DNA from: Cellulomonas terrae
GTDB taxonomy: Bacteria; Actinomycetota; Actinomycetes; Actinomycetales; Cellulomonadaceae
Assembly: GCF_007990265.1 (NCBI RefSeq)
Contig: NZ_BJWH01000025.1
Span: 1 to 60,885 of the forward strand
Length of the DNA stretch: 60,885 nucleotides
Direction of reading: 5' to 3'
Every line of letters begins with the position of its first letter. Within the stretch, counting starts at the first letter, position 1. Below are positions 45,211-53,545 of the stretch, one piece after another. A program made the translations under genes and the position numbers. Below the pieces are notes generated by a model. The model made no database searches, had not been told where the DNA came from, and was given only the letters and a program-made list of their open reading frames with translations.

Positions 45211-46755
45211 TCACCCGTTCGTCGCGCCGTTCCCTCGGTTGCCCTCGGCCCCCTTCGTGCGGTCCGCTCCGACGCCACCGTTCGTGCTCCCCGTCCCCTT
45301 GCTGTTCACCCCGTCGGCACCGTCGGGCGACGGCGCCGCAGCGGTCGGCAGGGCCGGGAGGGCTGCAGGCGGGTCGGGGGCCGGCTTCGGTGCGCCGGAG
45401 CCGGCCGGCGCCGGGGCCACGGGCTCACCGACCGGGTCCGGCGCCGTGTCCACGGGTTCGCCGGGCGGGTCCGGTGCCGCGGCCACGGGCTCGTCGGCCG
45501 GGTCCGGCGTCGACGTCGGCACGACGACAGGGACCGCCGAGGTGCCCGGGTCCGCCTCGGGTCGAGGCACGGTGCCCTGGGACTGGTCGGCCGGCGCCGA
45601 CGGGGGCACCGCTGGCGAGCCGGCTCCGCCTGCCAGGGCGCCCGCGGACGTGAGCGACAGGACGAGGCCGATCGCTCCCGCGCCCTGCAGAGCACCTGCG
45701 CTGCTCAGCCGCTGCACGGTGGCGGGCAGGTCGGCCAAGGGGAACGGCAGACCGGGCAGCGCGGAGAGCACGCCCAGAGGTCCGGCGACGCGGCGGAGGT
45801 TGCCGAGCCCGATCTCGAGGAAGGCGCGGACCACCTGCGGGTCGAACTGCTCACCGGCACACCGCGCCAGCTCGGCGCGCGCGGCGGCTGCGGGCAGGGG
45901 CTTCTTGTACGAGCGCGCCGAGGTGATCACGTCGTAGGCGTCGGCGACCGCGACGATGCGGGCGCCGAGACTGATCTCGGTCCCGGCGAGCCCCGCGGGG
46001 TAGCCGGCGCCGTCCCACCGCTCATGGTGCTGACCGATCACGTCGAGCCACGGTCCGAGCCACTCGCGCAGAGGCGCGGCGATCTCCATCCCTGCCTGCG
46101 GGTGGCCCGCCAGGACGCTCCACTCACCCGCCGTGGGCTCACCCGGCTTGCTCAGGACGCCCGCGGGGACGCGCAGCTTGCCGACGTCGTGCAGGAGCGC
46201 CGCCCAGCTGAGCTTGGCGGCGTCCTGCGCGGAGAGGCCCAGCTCGGTGCCGATCAGTGCCGAGTAGGCCTGGACACGCTCGGAGTGGCCGCGGGTGAGC
46301 GGGTCGTGATCGCTGATGGACGCGACGAGGCGCAGGATCTCCGCCGCATGCTCGCCGTCCGGAGGCACCCCCCGCCCGCGGCTGACACGGTCCGCACGCG
46401 CGTGCAGCACGTGCGGCGAGTAGTGGTTCATGGCGACGGTGAGCCGCGACGGAGCGCGGTCGGGGAAGTACAGCGTCAGTCGCAGCAGCGTCGTCAGCGG
46501 GAGCAGCGTGCGCACGGCCCGGGTGGCCACGACCAGCACCACCGTCACGCAGACGAGCTCGGCCAGCAGCCAGACCCACGGGTTGACGCCGAGACGTCGC
46601 GGCGGGAACCAGTGCACCGCGGCGAGGCCCAGCCCCACGGACAGCACGACGGGGACGACGGCGATCAGCACGCGGACGACCCCGGCAAGGATCGGGTGGC
46701 CCTTCCACACGCTGAGGCTGACATCGTCGTAGTTCTGCGTCGGACCGGAGGCCAC
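45211..46755 (-). CDS. Membrane HD-GYP domain phosphodiesterase-like protein
   Basis: A 514-residue protein. Two membrane helices lie near residues 24-50 and 60-85. The HD-GYP domain covers about 140-320: SDHDPLTRGHSERV, LLHDVGKLRVP (the HD metal pair), HPQAGMEI, HHERWDGAGYPAGL (the GYP motif), and IVAVADAYDVITS. Such domains cleave cyclic dinucleotides, but whether c-di-GMP is used here is not shown. After a hydrophobic stretch at about 365-385, the last 130 residues are a Pro/Ala/Asp repeat-rich tail ending Gly/Asn-rich, probably outside the cell. Confidence 0.88.
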   Translation of the reverse strand: MASGPTQNYDDVSLSVWKGHPILAGVVRVLIAVVPVVLSVGLGLAAVHWFPPRRLGVNPWVWLLAELVCVTVVLVVATRAVRTLLPLTTLLRLTLYFPDRAPSRLTVAMNHYSPHVLHARADRVSRGRGVPPDGEHAAEILRLVASISDHDPLTRGHSERVQAYSALIGTELGLSAQDAAKLSWAALLHDVGKLRVPAGVLSKPGEPTAGEWSVLAGHPQAGMEIAAPLREWLGPWLDVIGQHHERWDGAGYPAGLAGTEISLGARIVAVADAYDVITSARSYKKPLPAAAARAELARCAGEQFDPQVVRAFLEIGLGNLRRVAGPLGVLSALPGLPFPLADLPATVQRLSSAGALQGAGAIGLVLSLTSAGALAGGAGSPAVPPSAPADQSQGTVPRPEADPGTSAVPVVVPTSTPDPADEPVAAAPDPPGEPVDTAPDPVGEPVAPAPAGSGAPKPAPDPPAALPALPTAAAPSPDGADGVNSKGTGSTNGGVGADRTKGAEGNRGNGATNG

Positions 46756-46944
46756 GTCTCTGCATCGACGTCGCGCACCTCCACCTTGATAGGGCGACCG
46801 TGTGACGCGCCGTCATCCGCACGGGCGACCCCCGGCGGTCGACTCCCGTGCGCGCGCGCGAGCCGGCGCTCCTGCCTACGCTCGACGGGAGTCCAGCAGC
46901 GGGCGCAGTCGCGATCGACGGCGGAGTGCGGATCGGAGACCACC

Positions 46945-47214
46945 ATGCCGGGACGGGACCCTGGACCCAGCGTCAAGGACAAGCACCTCTACGAGGAGCT
47001 GCGCGACGAGGGCAACAGCAAGGAGAAGTCGGCGCGGATCGCCAACGCCGCGGCGGCGTCGAGCCGCGAGAAGGTCGCGGCCAAGGGCGGCGAGTCCGGC
47101 TCGTACGACGACTGGACGGTCGCCAGGCTGCGCAAGCGCGCTGCGGAGATCGGCATCGAGGGCAGGTCGTCGATGACGAAGTCCGAGCTGGTCCGCGCCC
47201 TGCGGAACCACTGA
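46945..47214 (+). CDS. Small Rho_N/SAP-like helix-extended-loop protein (89 aa)
   Basis: The N-terminal half is charged (VKDKHLYEELRDEGNSKEK, SARIANAAAASSREKV). The C-terminal half is a Rho N-terminal/SAP-like nucleic-acid-binding helix pair: DDWTVARLRKRAAEIGIEG then SMTKSELVRALRNH. Similar small proteins are widespread in actinobacteria, with no settled function. TACGCT at 46877-46882 is a possible -10. It is convergent with the M23 gene, 3 bases from its stop. Confidence 0.82.
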   Translation: MPGRDPGPSVKDKHLYEELRDEGNSKEKSARIANAAAASSREKVAAKGGESGSYDDWTVARLRKRAAEIGIEGRSSMTKSELVRALRNH

Positions 47215-47217
47215 GGG

Positions 47218-48696
47218 TCAGCGACCCAGCAGGGGCCGCGGGTTCACGGGCGAGCCGTTCACGTAGACCTCGAAGTGCAGGTGGCACGCACCGGACAGGC
47301 CGGTGTTGCCGGAGTACCCGATGAGCTGCCCCCGGGTCACGGACTGCCCTGCCCGGACGACCGACCGGGTGAGGTGGTTGGAGCTGCTCATGACCGAGTC
47401 CCCGCCGACCGTGCCGTAGTCGAGCATGACCTGGTTGCCGAACCCGTTGCGCCACTGCGACCAGAGCACCGTCGCGTCCCGCGGCGCGTACAGGGGGTTG
47501 TTGCACCCGGTGCGCAGGTCGATCCCGGCGTGCAGGCGCACGTAGCCCAGGATCGGGTGCAACCGCATGCCGTACTCCGAGGTCACGTACATCGGGGTGG
47601 TCGCGGTGGGGTTGGAGAACAGGGCCCCGGACCCCGACCCCGACCCCGACCCCGACGGAGGCTGCACGGGCGGCGGGGGTGGAGGGGGCGGTGGGGGCTC
47701 CCGTCCGGCTGCTTCCGCGGCGGCACGCGCAGCGGCCTCGGCGGCCGCGCGTGCAGCCGCCTCGGCGGCCCGTGCCGCTGCCTCGGCCGCCTCCCGTGCT
47801 GCTCGTTGCTCGGCGATGATCGCGACGAGCTCACGTTCGATGACGGCCCGCTCGGCGTCGACCTCCGCCTGCTCGGCCTCGGCCTGCCCCTTGAGCGAGG
47901 CGATCGCGTCCTGCTTGGCACTCTGGTCGGCGATGAGCCGGGTGATCTCGTCCTCGCGCGCCTGAGCGACCCGACGAGCTTCGTCGGCGGCGACGACGTT
48001 CGCCTCGGCCTGCTCCTTGAGCTCGGCGACGCGGTCCGTCACGGCGCCCAGGCGGGTCTCGCTGTTGCGGTTGTTCGCCTCGACCTGGCGCAGCTCGTCC
48101 AGGACGCGTGCCTGGCTGCGCAGCGCCGCGTCGACGAGCCGGGCGTTGTCGAGGAAGTCGGTCGCGTCCTCGGCGTCGAGCATCACGTCCATGGCGGAGA
48201 CGCCGGGTGCGCCCCGGTACGCCTCCCGGGCCATGGCGCCCACCGCGGCACGCAGCGCCTTCTCGTCGGCACGGTCCTCGGCGATGGTCGCGACGAGGCT
48301 CCCTCGCAGGTCGGTCGCGTCCTGGAGCCGGCCGGCGACGATGGCCGCCTCGCGCTGGGACGCCTCGAGCGCCGCGCGAGCGTCCTCGAGCTCGGCCTGC
48401 GCCGCCGGCAACCGCGCCTGGGTGGCCTGCAGGTCCAGCGCGGCCCGGCTCAGCTCGACGCTGAGACCCTCGATCGACGCCTCCAGCTCCTCGGCACGAC
48501 GGTCGGCCGCGCCGCTGCGCCGTTCGGCCTCGGCACGGCGGTCGTCGATGCCGTCCGCGAAGCCGGCCTCGGCGGTACCCGTCAGGGCGATCACCCCGGC
48601 GAGGAGGACGGCACCTGCCCGGTGTCGCAGTCGACGCCCGGGCACGCCGGAGGAGGCCCGGGACCGGGACCGTCTACCGCGAGGGGGTGTCGACAT
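47218..48696 (-). CDS. Secreted coiled-coil M23 peptidase (EnvC/RipA-scaffold type)
   Basis: A 492-residue exported protein. Signal peptide to about residue 48 (AVLLAGVIALTGTAEAGFADG). A long coiled coil covers about 50-300, Ala/Glu/Arg-rich, ending in AEAAARAA repeats. A poly-Pro run and Gly-Ser repeats follow. The M23 domain at about 360-490 has HAGIDLRTG and ACHLHFEVYVNG, the metal-ligand histidines and aspartate. Such proteins cut peptidoglycan during division or regulate other hydrolases (as EnvC does). The first M23 ligands look intact, so it may be active itself. The Gly-Ser run comes from a six-base tandem repeat at 47630-47656. Confidence 0.9.
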   Translation of the reverse strand: MSTPPRGRRSRSRASSGVPGRRLRHRAGAVLLAGVIALTGTAEAGFADGIDDRRAEAERRSGAADRRAEELEASIEGLSVELSRAALDLQATQARLPAAQAELEDARAALEASQREAAIVAGRLQDATDLRGSLVATIAEDRADEKALRAAVGAMAREAYRGAPGVSAMDVMLDAEDATDFLDNARLVDAALRSQARVLDELRQVEANNRNSETRLGAVTDRVAELKEQAEANVVAADEARRVAQAREDEITRLIADQSAKQDAIASLKGQAEAEQAEVDAERAVIERELVAIIAEQRAAREAAEAAARAAEAAARAAAEAAARAAAEAAGREPPPPPPPPPPVQPPSGSGSGSGSGALFSNPTATTPMYVTSEYGMRLHPILGYVRLHAGIDLRTGCNNPLYAPRDATVLWSQWRNGFGNQVMLDYGTVGGDSVMSSSNHLTRSVVRAGQSVTRGQLIGYSGNTGLSGACHLHFEVYVNGSPVNPRPLLGR

Positions 48697-48822
48697 GGGG
48701 TGCGGCCGGGTTCGGGGACAGGAGGCAGGCGCGGCCTGGGGCAGGTTACGTGCGGGTCGCCCCGACGGACGGTCCTGACACGCGACCGCGGCCCGGGTTC
48801 ACCCCCCTCGGCGGGGGCTTCC

Positions 48823-49251
48823 TCACGCGCCGGCGGTCTCGGCGACCGCCGAGATCGAGGCGGCCTCGGTCTCGACGTACCGGCGCGTGAGCGACCGCGT
48901 CATCAGCCAGCCGACCCCCGACATCGGTCCGGACACGGTCAGGGCGAGGGTCAGGCTGCTCCCCGCTGCGTGCGGCTCGACGACGTGGCTGGCGGTGACC
49001 GTGACGCCGGGCGAGCTCGACTCCCAGGTGAACGACACCCCGTCGACGAGCCCGGTGACCGTCCACACCGCCTCGGGCAGCCGGGGCTGCTGCACCCGGG
49101 TCCGGGAGCCGACGGCCAGCGGTCCGGCGTCCAGCCGCTCCACGGCGTCGACCGTCGGGATCCGCTCGGGCCACCGCTCGACGTCGACGAGCACCGCCCA
49201 CACCCGCGCGGGAGGGGCAGCGATGGTGACCGAGTGCTGCAGGCCGGGCAT
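48823..49251 (-). CDS. SRPBCC/START-like ligand-binding protein
   Basis: A 142-residue helix-grip protein: HSVTIAAPPARVWAVLVDVERWPE at the start, then SRTRVQQPRLPEAVWTVTG, FTWESSSPGV and a C-terminal helix. These proteins bind hydrophobic ligands or act in polyketide cyclisation; nothing here names a substrate. A TAGACT box (49258-49263, minus strand) ends 6 bases before the ATG, so it is likely leaderless. Confidence 0.88.
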   Translation of the reverse strand: MPGLQHSVTIAAPPARVWAVLVDVERWPERIPTVDAVERLDAGPLAVGSRTRVQQPRLPEAVWTVTGLVDGVSFTWESSSPGVTVTASHVVEPHAAGSSLTLALTVSGPMSGVGWLMTRSLTRRYVETEAASISAVAETAGA

Positions 49252-49338
49252 GCGCCGAGTCTAGGGACGAGGTCAGGCTCGCCCGCCGCGGCGCGCACTA
49301 GCCTCGGGGAGAGAGGACGGCCGGGCAGAGGAGGGCCG

Positions 49339-50718
49339 GTGCCCCACACCGACGACCACGAGCCGGGATCCTGGCCGAGCCGGACGACCGGCGTGTCGTC
49401 GCGCGCGGCCGAGGTCGACGCAGCCACGCCCGCGCACCGGGACCGTTACGTCGACCTGCTCCGGGCCGTCGCGATCGTCGTGGTGGTCCTCGGCCACTGG
49501 ACGGTCTCGGCGGTCACCGTCGAGCGCGGGAGCCTGGGGTGGACCAACGTCCTCACGACCCTCCCCTGGACCCACCCGTGGACGTGGCTGTTCCAGGTCA
49601 TGCCCGTGGTGTTCCTCGTCGGGGGGTACGCCAACGCCGCGTCCTGGTCCTCGCACCGCAGCAGGGGCGTGAGCGCTGCCGCCTGGGTCCGGAGCCGGGC
49701 ACTACGTCTGCTCCGGCCGGCCGCGGCCTTCCTCACCGTGCTCGTCGGCGGCTACGGGGCTGCGATCCTGCTCGGAGCCGACGTCCGGGTCGCCCGCACG
49801 GCGGTCTGGGCGGCCGCGATCTCGCTGTGGTTCCTGGTGGTCTACCTCGCGGTGGTGAGCCTGGCACCCCTGCTCCTCGCCGCGGACCGCAGGTGGGGCC
49901 TCGGCAGCGTCCTCGTCCTCGTCGGCGTCGTCGCAGCGGGGGACGCCGCCCGGATCCTGTCCGGCCACGCGGCGGCGGCGGGGGCGAGCTACCTCGCGGC
50001 GTGGGCAGCGATCCACCAGCTCGGGGTGGCCTGGTACCGGGGCGCTCTGACCCGAGCCCGCTGGCCGGCCTACGCCCTGACCGGCGGCGGGCTGGCAGCG
50101 CTCGTCGTGCTGACCGGGTGGGGTCCCTACGCCGTCACCATGGTGGGCGGCGCCCGGCCACCGGAGCTGGAGAACACGGCGCCACCGACCCTCGCCCTGC
50201 TGGCGCTCGCGTGCGCGCAGACCGGCGTGGTGCTCCTCCTGCGGCCCGCGGCGGACAGGGCGCTGCGGCGTCCTCGGCTGTGGCTCGGCGTCGTGGCCGT
50301 CAATGCCGTCGTGCTGACGGTGTACCTGTGGCACATGGTCCCCGTCGTGATCGCCGGCACCACGCTGGTGGCGACAGGGGTGCTCGAGCAGCGCGAGGTC
50401 GGCTCCGCCGCGTGGTTCGCCTGGCGGGTGCCGTGGATCGCGATCCTCGCGGTCATGCTCGTCGGGATCGTCGCGGTGACCGCGCGCTGGGAGCGCCGCG
50501 TGCCACCCGTCAGCCGCACCGAGCCGACCCCGGTGGTGGTCGGCACGGGGGTCGTCGCGTGCCTGGCCGGCCTCGCGGGGCTCGGCGTCGGCGGGCCCGG
50601 AGGGCTGCTGCCGACGATCGCCGGGGTGCCGGTGGGCGAGCTGCTGCTCGTCGCCCTCGGGCTCGCGCTCCTGACCGGCCGACGGCGGTCGGGCGCGACG
50701 CCGGAGCCCGGCCCGTGA
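49339..50718 (+). CDS. Acyltransferase 3 family membrane protein
   Basis: A 459-residue protein with about ten membrane helices. After a charged N-terminus comes the family start RYVDLLRAVAIVVVVLGHW with the catalytic-region His, followed by PVVFLVGGYANAASW and VYLWHMVPVVIAG. Acyltransferase 3 proteins transfer acyl groups to extracellular sugars, lipids or peptidoglycan. The GTG follows AGAGGAGGG; TAGCCT at 49299-49304 is a possible -10. Its stop overlaps the next gene start (GTGA). Confidence 0.9.
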   Translation: MPHTDDHEPGSWPSRTTGVSSRAAEVDAATPAHRDRYVDLLRAVAIVVVVLGHWTVSAVTVERGSLGWTNVLTTLPWTHPWTWLFQVMPVVFLVGGYANAASWSSHRSRGVSAAAWVRSRALRLLRPAAAFLTVLVGGYGAAILLGADVRVARTAVWAAAISLWFLVVYLAVVSLAPLLLAADRRWGLGSVLVLVGVVAAGDAARILSGHAAAAGASYLAAWAAIHQLGVAWYRGALTRARWPAYALTGGGLAALVVLTGWGPYAVTMVGGARPPELENTAPPTLALLALACAQTGVVLLLRPAADRALRRPRLWLGVVAVNAVVLTVYLWHMVPVVIAGTTLVATGVLEQREVGSAAWFAWRVPWIAILAVMLVGIVAVTARWERRVPPVSRTEPTPVVVGTGVVACLAGLAGLGVGGPGGLLPTIAGVPVGELLLVALGLALLTGRRRSGATPEPGP

Positions 50719-51416
50719 TCGACACCGTCCTGTGGCTGCTGAGCTCCGTCCCCACCGACCAGCAGTGCGAGCGCGTGACCGACGGACCGTGGGCCGAACC
50801 CGTGGCCGCGTGGACCAGCCTGGCGTTCGTCGTCGGCGCCCTGGTCATCGTCCTGCAGGCCCGGAAGACGGGGTCCGTCGGACGCGTCCTCCCGTTCGCC
50901 GCGCTGGTGGCGGGTGTCGGGATCGGTTCCCTCCTCGAGCACGGACCCGACCCGGGGTGGTCCGACGTCGCCCACGACCTTCCGCTGCTGGCCACCCTGA
51001 CCTTCCTCGGCGCCGACGCGGTGGCGGACCTCGGCGGTCGGAGCCGGGCGTGGTGGTGGTGGGCGGCGCCCGCGATCGCGCTGGTCCCGCTCGTCGTGCT
51101 CGCCCCGCGCCCGGGGGACTTCGCGCAGGGCGTCGTCGCCGCCGTCGCGGTGCTCCTGACCGTCGTGCGGGCCCGCGCGTTCCCCGAGCTGCGGCGGCGC
51201 ACCGCCTGGGCCCTCGGGCTGCTCGCGGTGGGTGCCGCGGCCGGGACGATGTCGCGGGAGGGCTGGCCCTGGTGCGACCCGACGTCGCTCTGGCAGGGGC
51301 ACGGCGTCTGGCACGTGCTGGCGGCCGTCGCGCTCGTCGTCCTGGCGCCCACGGTGGGTCACGCAGCACGCGCCGCCATGTCGCCGACCGAGCGGGACGC
51401 CCCGGTCAGCGGCTGA
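50715..51416 (+). CDS. Ceramidase-like (CREST) membrane hydrolase
   Basis: A 233-residue protein with about seven membrane helices and the scattered His/Asp/Ser signature of the alkaline ceramidase/CREST superfamily: GSLLEHGPDPGWSDVAHDLP and LWQGHGVWHVL. These are metal-dependent lipid hydrolases; the substrate here is not known. It opens at the GTG overlapping the acyltransferase stop, so the pair may act together on a cell-envelope lipid (inference). The 3' end overlaps the convergent PTP-like gene by 11 bases. Confidence 0.82.
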   Translation: MIDTVLWLLSSVPTDQQCERVTDGPWAEPVAAWTSLAFVVGALVIVLQARKTGSVGRVLPFAALVAGVGIGSLLEHGPDPGWSDVAHDLPLLATLTFLGADAVADLGGRSRAWWWWAAPAIALVPLVVLAPRPGDFAQGVVAAVAVLLTVVRARAFPELRRRTAWALGLLAVGAAAGTMSREGWPWCDPTSLWQGHGVWHVLAAVALVVLAPTVGHAARAAMSPTERDAPVSG

Positions 51417-51843
51417 GGGCAGCACGGGCGGCGAAGCGGCGTTGCCACGGCGTCTCGACCGCTCTCGGACGGTAATGCTCCCGCACCCAGCCGACCGCCT
51501 CGTCGCCCGGGACGCCCGCGAACCGGGCGAGGAGGGCGATCGCCGTCCCCGTCCGTCCGGTGCCCCCGTCGCAGGCGACCTCCACCCTCGTCGACGCCGC
51601 GCGTTCGTACGCCGCCTCCAGGGCGGCGATCGCGTCCGCCGACGACCGCGGGAGCCGGAAGTCGGGCCAGCAGACCCAGTGCGACTCCCACCCCATCTCG
51701 GGGGGTGGTGTCGCCGTCAGGTAGACGCCGTACTCCGGCAGCTCGTCGCCGTGCGGAGGACCGGCGCTCAACCCCCGGCCACGCACGCGGCGACCGTCGG
51801 GCAGGGTGACGACACCTTCGACGTGCGTGCTCCAGACGCTCAC
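51406..51843 (-). CDS. Protein-tyrosine phosphatase-like protein
   Basis: A 145-residue protein carrying the CX5R phosphate-binding loop as VACDGGTGRTGTAIAL, placed after an acidic-aromatic part (WESHWVCWPDFRLP). This fits a small dual-specificity/tyrosine phosphatase-like fold, with the general acid Asp perhaps in WPDF. The target is unknown. The GTG has a GAGAGGA site. A longer open frame upstream (to 51942) lacks support. Confidence 0.82.
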   Translation of the reverse strand: MSVWSTHVEGVVTLPDGRRVRGRGLSAGPPHGDELPEYGVYLTATPPPEMGWESHWVCWPDFRLPRSSADAIAALEAAYERAASTRVEVACDGGTGRTGTAIALLARFAGVPGDEAVGWVREHYRPRAVETPWQRRFAARAALSR

Positions 51844-51924
51844 CCGGACATCCTCTCGCCGGCCCGCCCTCCTCTCCCCCGCACGGCTGATCTGCCGTGG
51901 TCGGTGCAGCGGTTGGATACGGAC

Positions 51925-53160
51925 ATGCGCACGCCTCGCCACCTGCTCGCCGGCGCCCTGCTGACCGCGGCCGTCCTCGTGCTCACCGCCTGCAGCGGCG
52001 ACCGGCCCGAGATCATCGCGACGCCCGTCGACGGCGCGTTCGCTCCGGTCGCGCTCCGCGTGACGGGCCTGTCGCCGGGAGCGGCGGTCACCCTCAGCGC
52101 GACCACGCTCGTCGACGACGTGCGGTTCGTCTCCGAGGCCGACCTCGTCGCGGACGCCGACGGCACGATCGACCTGTCCACGACGGCGCCGACCAGCGGG
52201 TCATGGTCGACGGCGGACTCGATGGGACCGTTCTGGTCGATGACCGGGAGCACCCGGCGCCCCTCGCTGTCGATCTTCGACGAGCCCTACGTCGTCGACC
52301 TCACCGTGACCGGCACGTCGGGCACGGACCTCGCTCAGCTCACGGTCGACCGGCCCGGGACGGCACCGGGCGTCGAGACGCGCCCGGTGAGGGACGGCGG
52401 GTTCGTCGGCGCGTACGCGCTGCCCGCGGACAGCGAGGGTCCGCCGCTCCCGGCGGCTCTGGTGCTCGGCGGGTCGGAAGGTGGCCTGGAGTCGGCGACG
52501 ACGACCGCGCGCTGAATCGCGGGCCTCGGGTACCCGGCGCTCGCGGTGGCGTACTTCGACGAGCCCGGCCAGCCCGCGGAGCTCGAGAACGTGCCGGTCG
52601 AGCCCGTGCTCGCCGCCCTCGCGTGGCTGCGCGGGCAGGCCGAGGTCGACACCGACGCACTCTTCACCTTCGGTGTCTCGCGCGGCGGCGAGCTCGCGCT
52701 GTGGCTCGCGGCGCAGCACCCGGAGCTCGTCGCCGGGACCTTCGCGCCGGTCGGGTCGGGGCACCTCGTGTGCGGGTACCCGGACGACTCCGTCCCGGCG
52801 TGGACCCTCGGCGGGCAGCCGCTGAGCCCCGCGTGCGTGCGAGCGAGCGACGTCGAGCCGCCCGACGCGTCGGCCGTCGACGTGGCGGCGATCGCCGGTC
52901 CGGTGGTGCTCGCCTGCGGCAGCGACGACGAGCTCTGGCCGTCGTGCTCCTTCATGGACGACATCGTGAAGCGTCGCGGTGCGGCACAGACGATCGCGGT
53001 GCCCGGCGACGGTGCCAGCCACTACGTCGCGGTGGCACCCGGGGTGCCGGGGTTCGACCAGGACCACCCCATGGAGGTCCGGTCGGCGACCCACCGGGTG
53101 CGCACGGCCTTCTGGGACGCCACGGCGGACGTGCTCGCGTCCGCCGCCGACGACCACTAG
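51925..53160 (+). pseudogene. BAAT-type acyl-CoA thioesterase/hydrolase interrupted by in-frame TGA
   Basis: One reading frame of 412 codons holds a complete protein apart from a TGA at 52513-52515 (codon 197). It opens with a lipoprotein signal (VLVLTACSGD), then a BAAT N-terminal beta-domain (PVALRVTGLSPGAAVTL, STADSMGPFWSM) and, after the stop, a BAAT C-terminal alpha/beta hydrolase with nucleophile GVSRGGE, acid DDELWPS and base GASHYVAVAP. The stop separates the oxyanion strand (LVLGGSEGGLESA) from GLGYPALAVAYFDEPG. Everything downstream is well preserved, so the change is recent, a sequencing error, or read through. The first fragment alone (196 residues) cannot be an active hydrolase. 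Confidence 0.85.
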
Positions 53161-53304
53161 CGCGCCCGCAGAAGATTGGTCGCCGATCTCGCTCATATTC
53201 ACCCGTTCGCGCGCCGATAGAGCGGGTGAGGCCGACGTCGGGCACCTTCGTCGGACGGCACGGCCTCCCCAGCTGAACCGATGTCACACCGCAGGAGGCA
53301 CCCC

Positions 53305-53535
53305 GTGACCCACCAGCAGACCGTCCCCGCGCCCACCGTCGGCCTGAGCGCCCTGACCCAGCGCGAGCGTGTCGTCATGGGCGAGCTCGGCGAGGACATC
53401 ACCCTCGAGGACATCGCCGCACGGCTGTGGGTCACCCGCAACACCGTGAAGACCCAGCTGCGCAGCGCCTACCGCAAGATCGGCGTGTCCACGCGCGCCG
53501 AGGCCGTCGCGTGGGCGCGGGCGCACGGCCTCTGA
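53305..53535 (+). CDS. Stand-alone LuxR-type HTH protein (76 aa)
   Basis: A lone LuxR/GerE DNA-binding domain: SALTQRERVVMGELGEDITL, then EDIAARLWVTRNTVKTQLRS and YRKIGVSTRAEAVAWA. It lacks any sensor domain. GTG 53305 is preferred over the ATG at 53281 because AGGAGG sits 6 bases before it. It resembles the 93-residue HTH protein at 15571-15852 and forms a paralog pair with it. It is convergent with the antiporter gene. Confidence 0.85.
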   Translation: MTHQQTVPAPTVGLSALTQRERVVMGELGEDITLEDIAARLWVTRNTVKTQLRSAYRKIGVSTRAEAVAWARAHGL

Positions 53536-53545
53536 CGGTCGAGGT

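Noticed and set aside
47630..47656. Six-base tandem repeat (GACCCC)
   Set aside because: It encodes the Gly-Ser linker of the M23 protein; short and in frame, so a normal flexible linker rather than a mobile or regulatory repeat.
52513..52515. TGA as a selenocysteine codon
   Set aside because: It does not fall at a catalytic Cys/Ser position of the hydrolase and no stem-loop of the usual kind is evident after it. A nonsense change is simpler.
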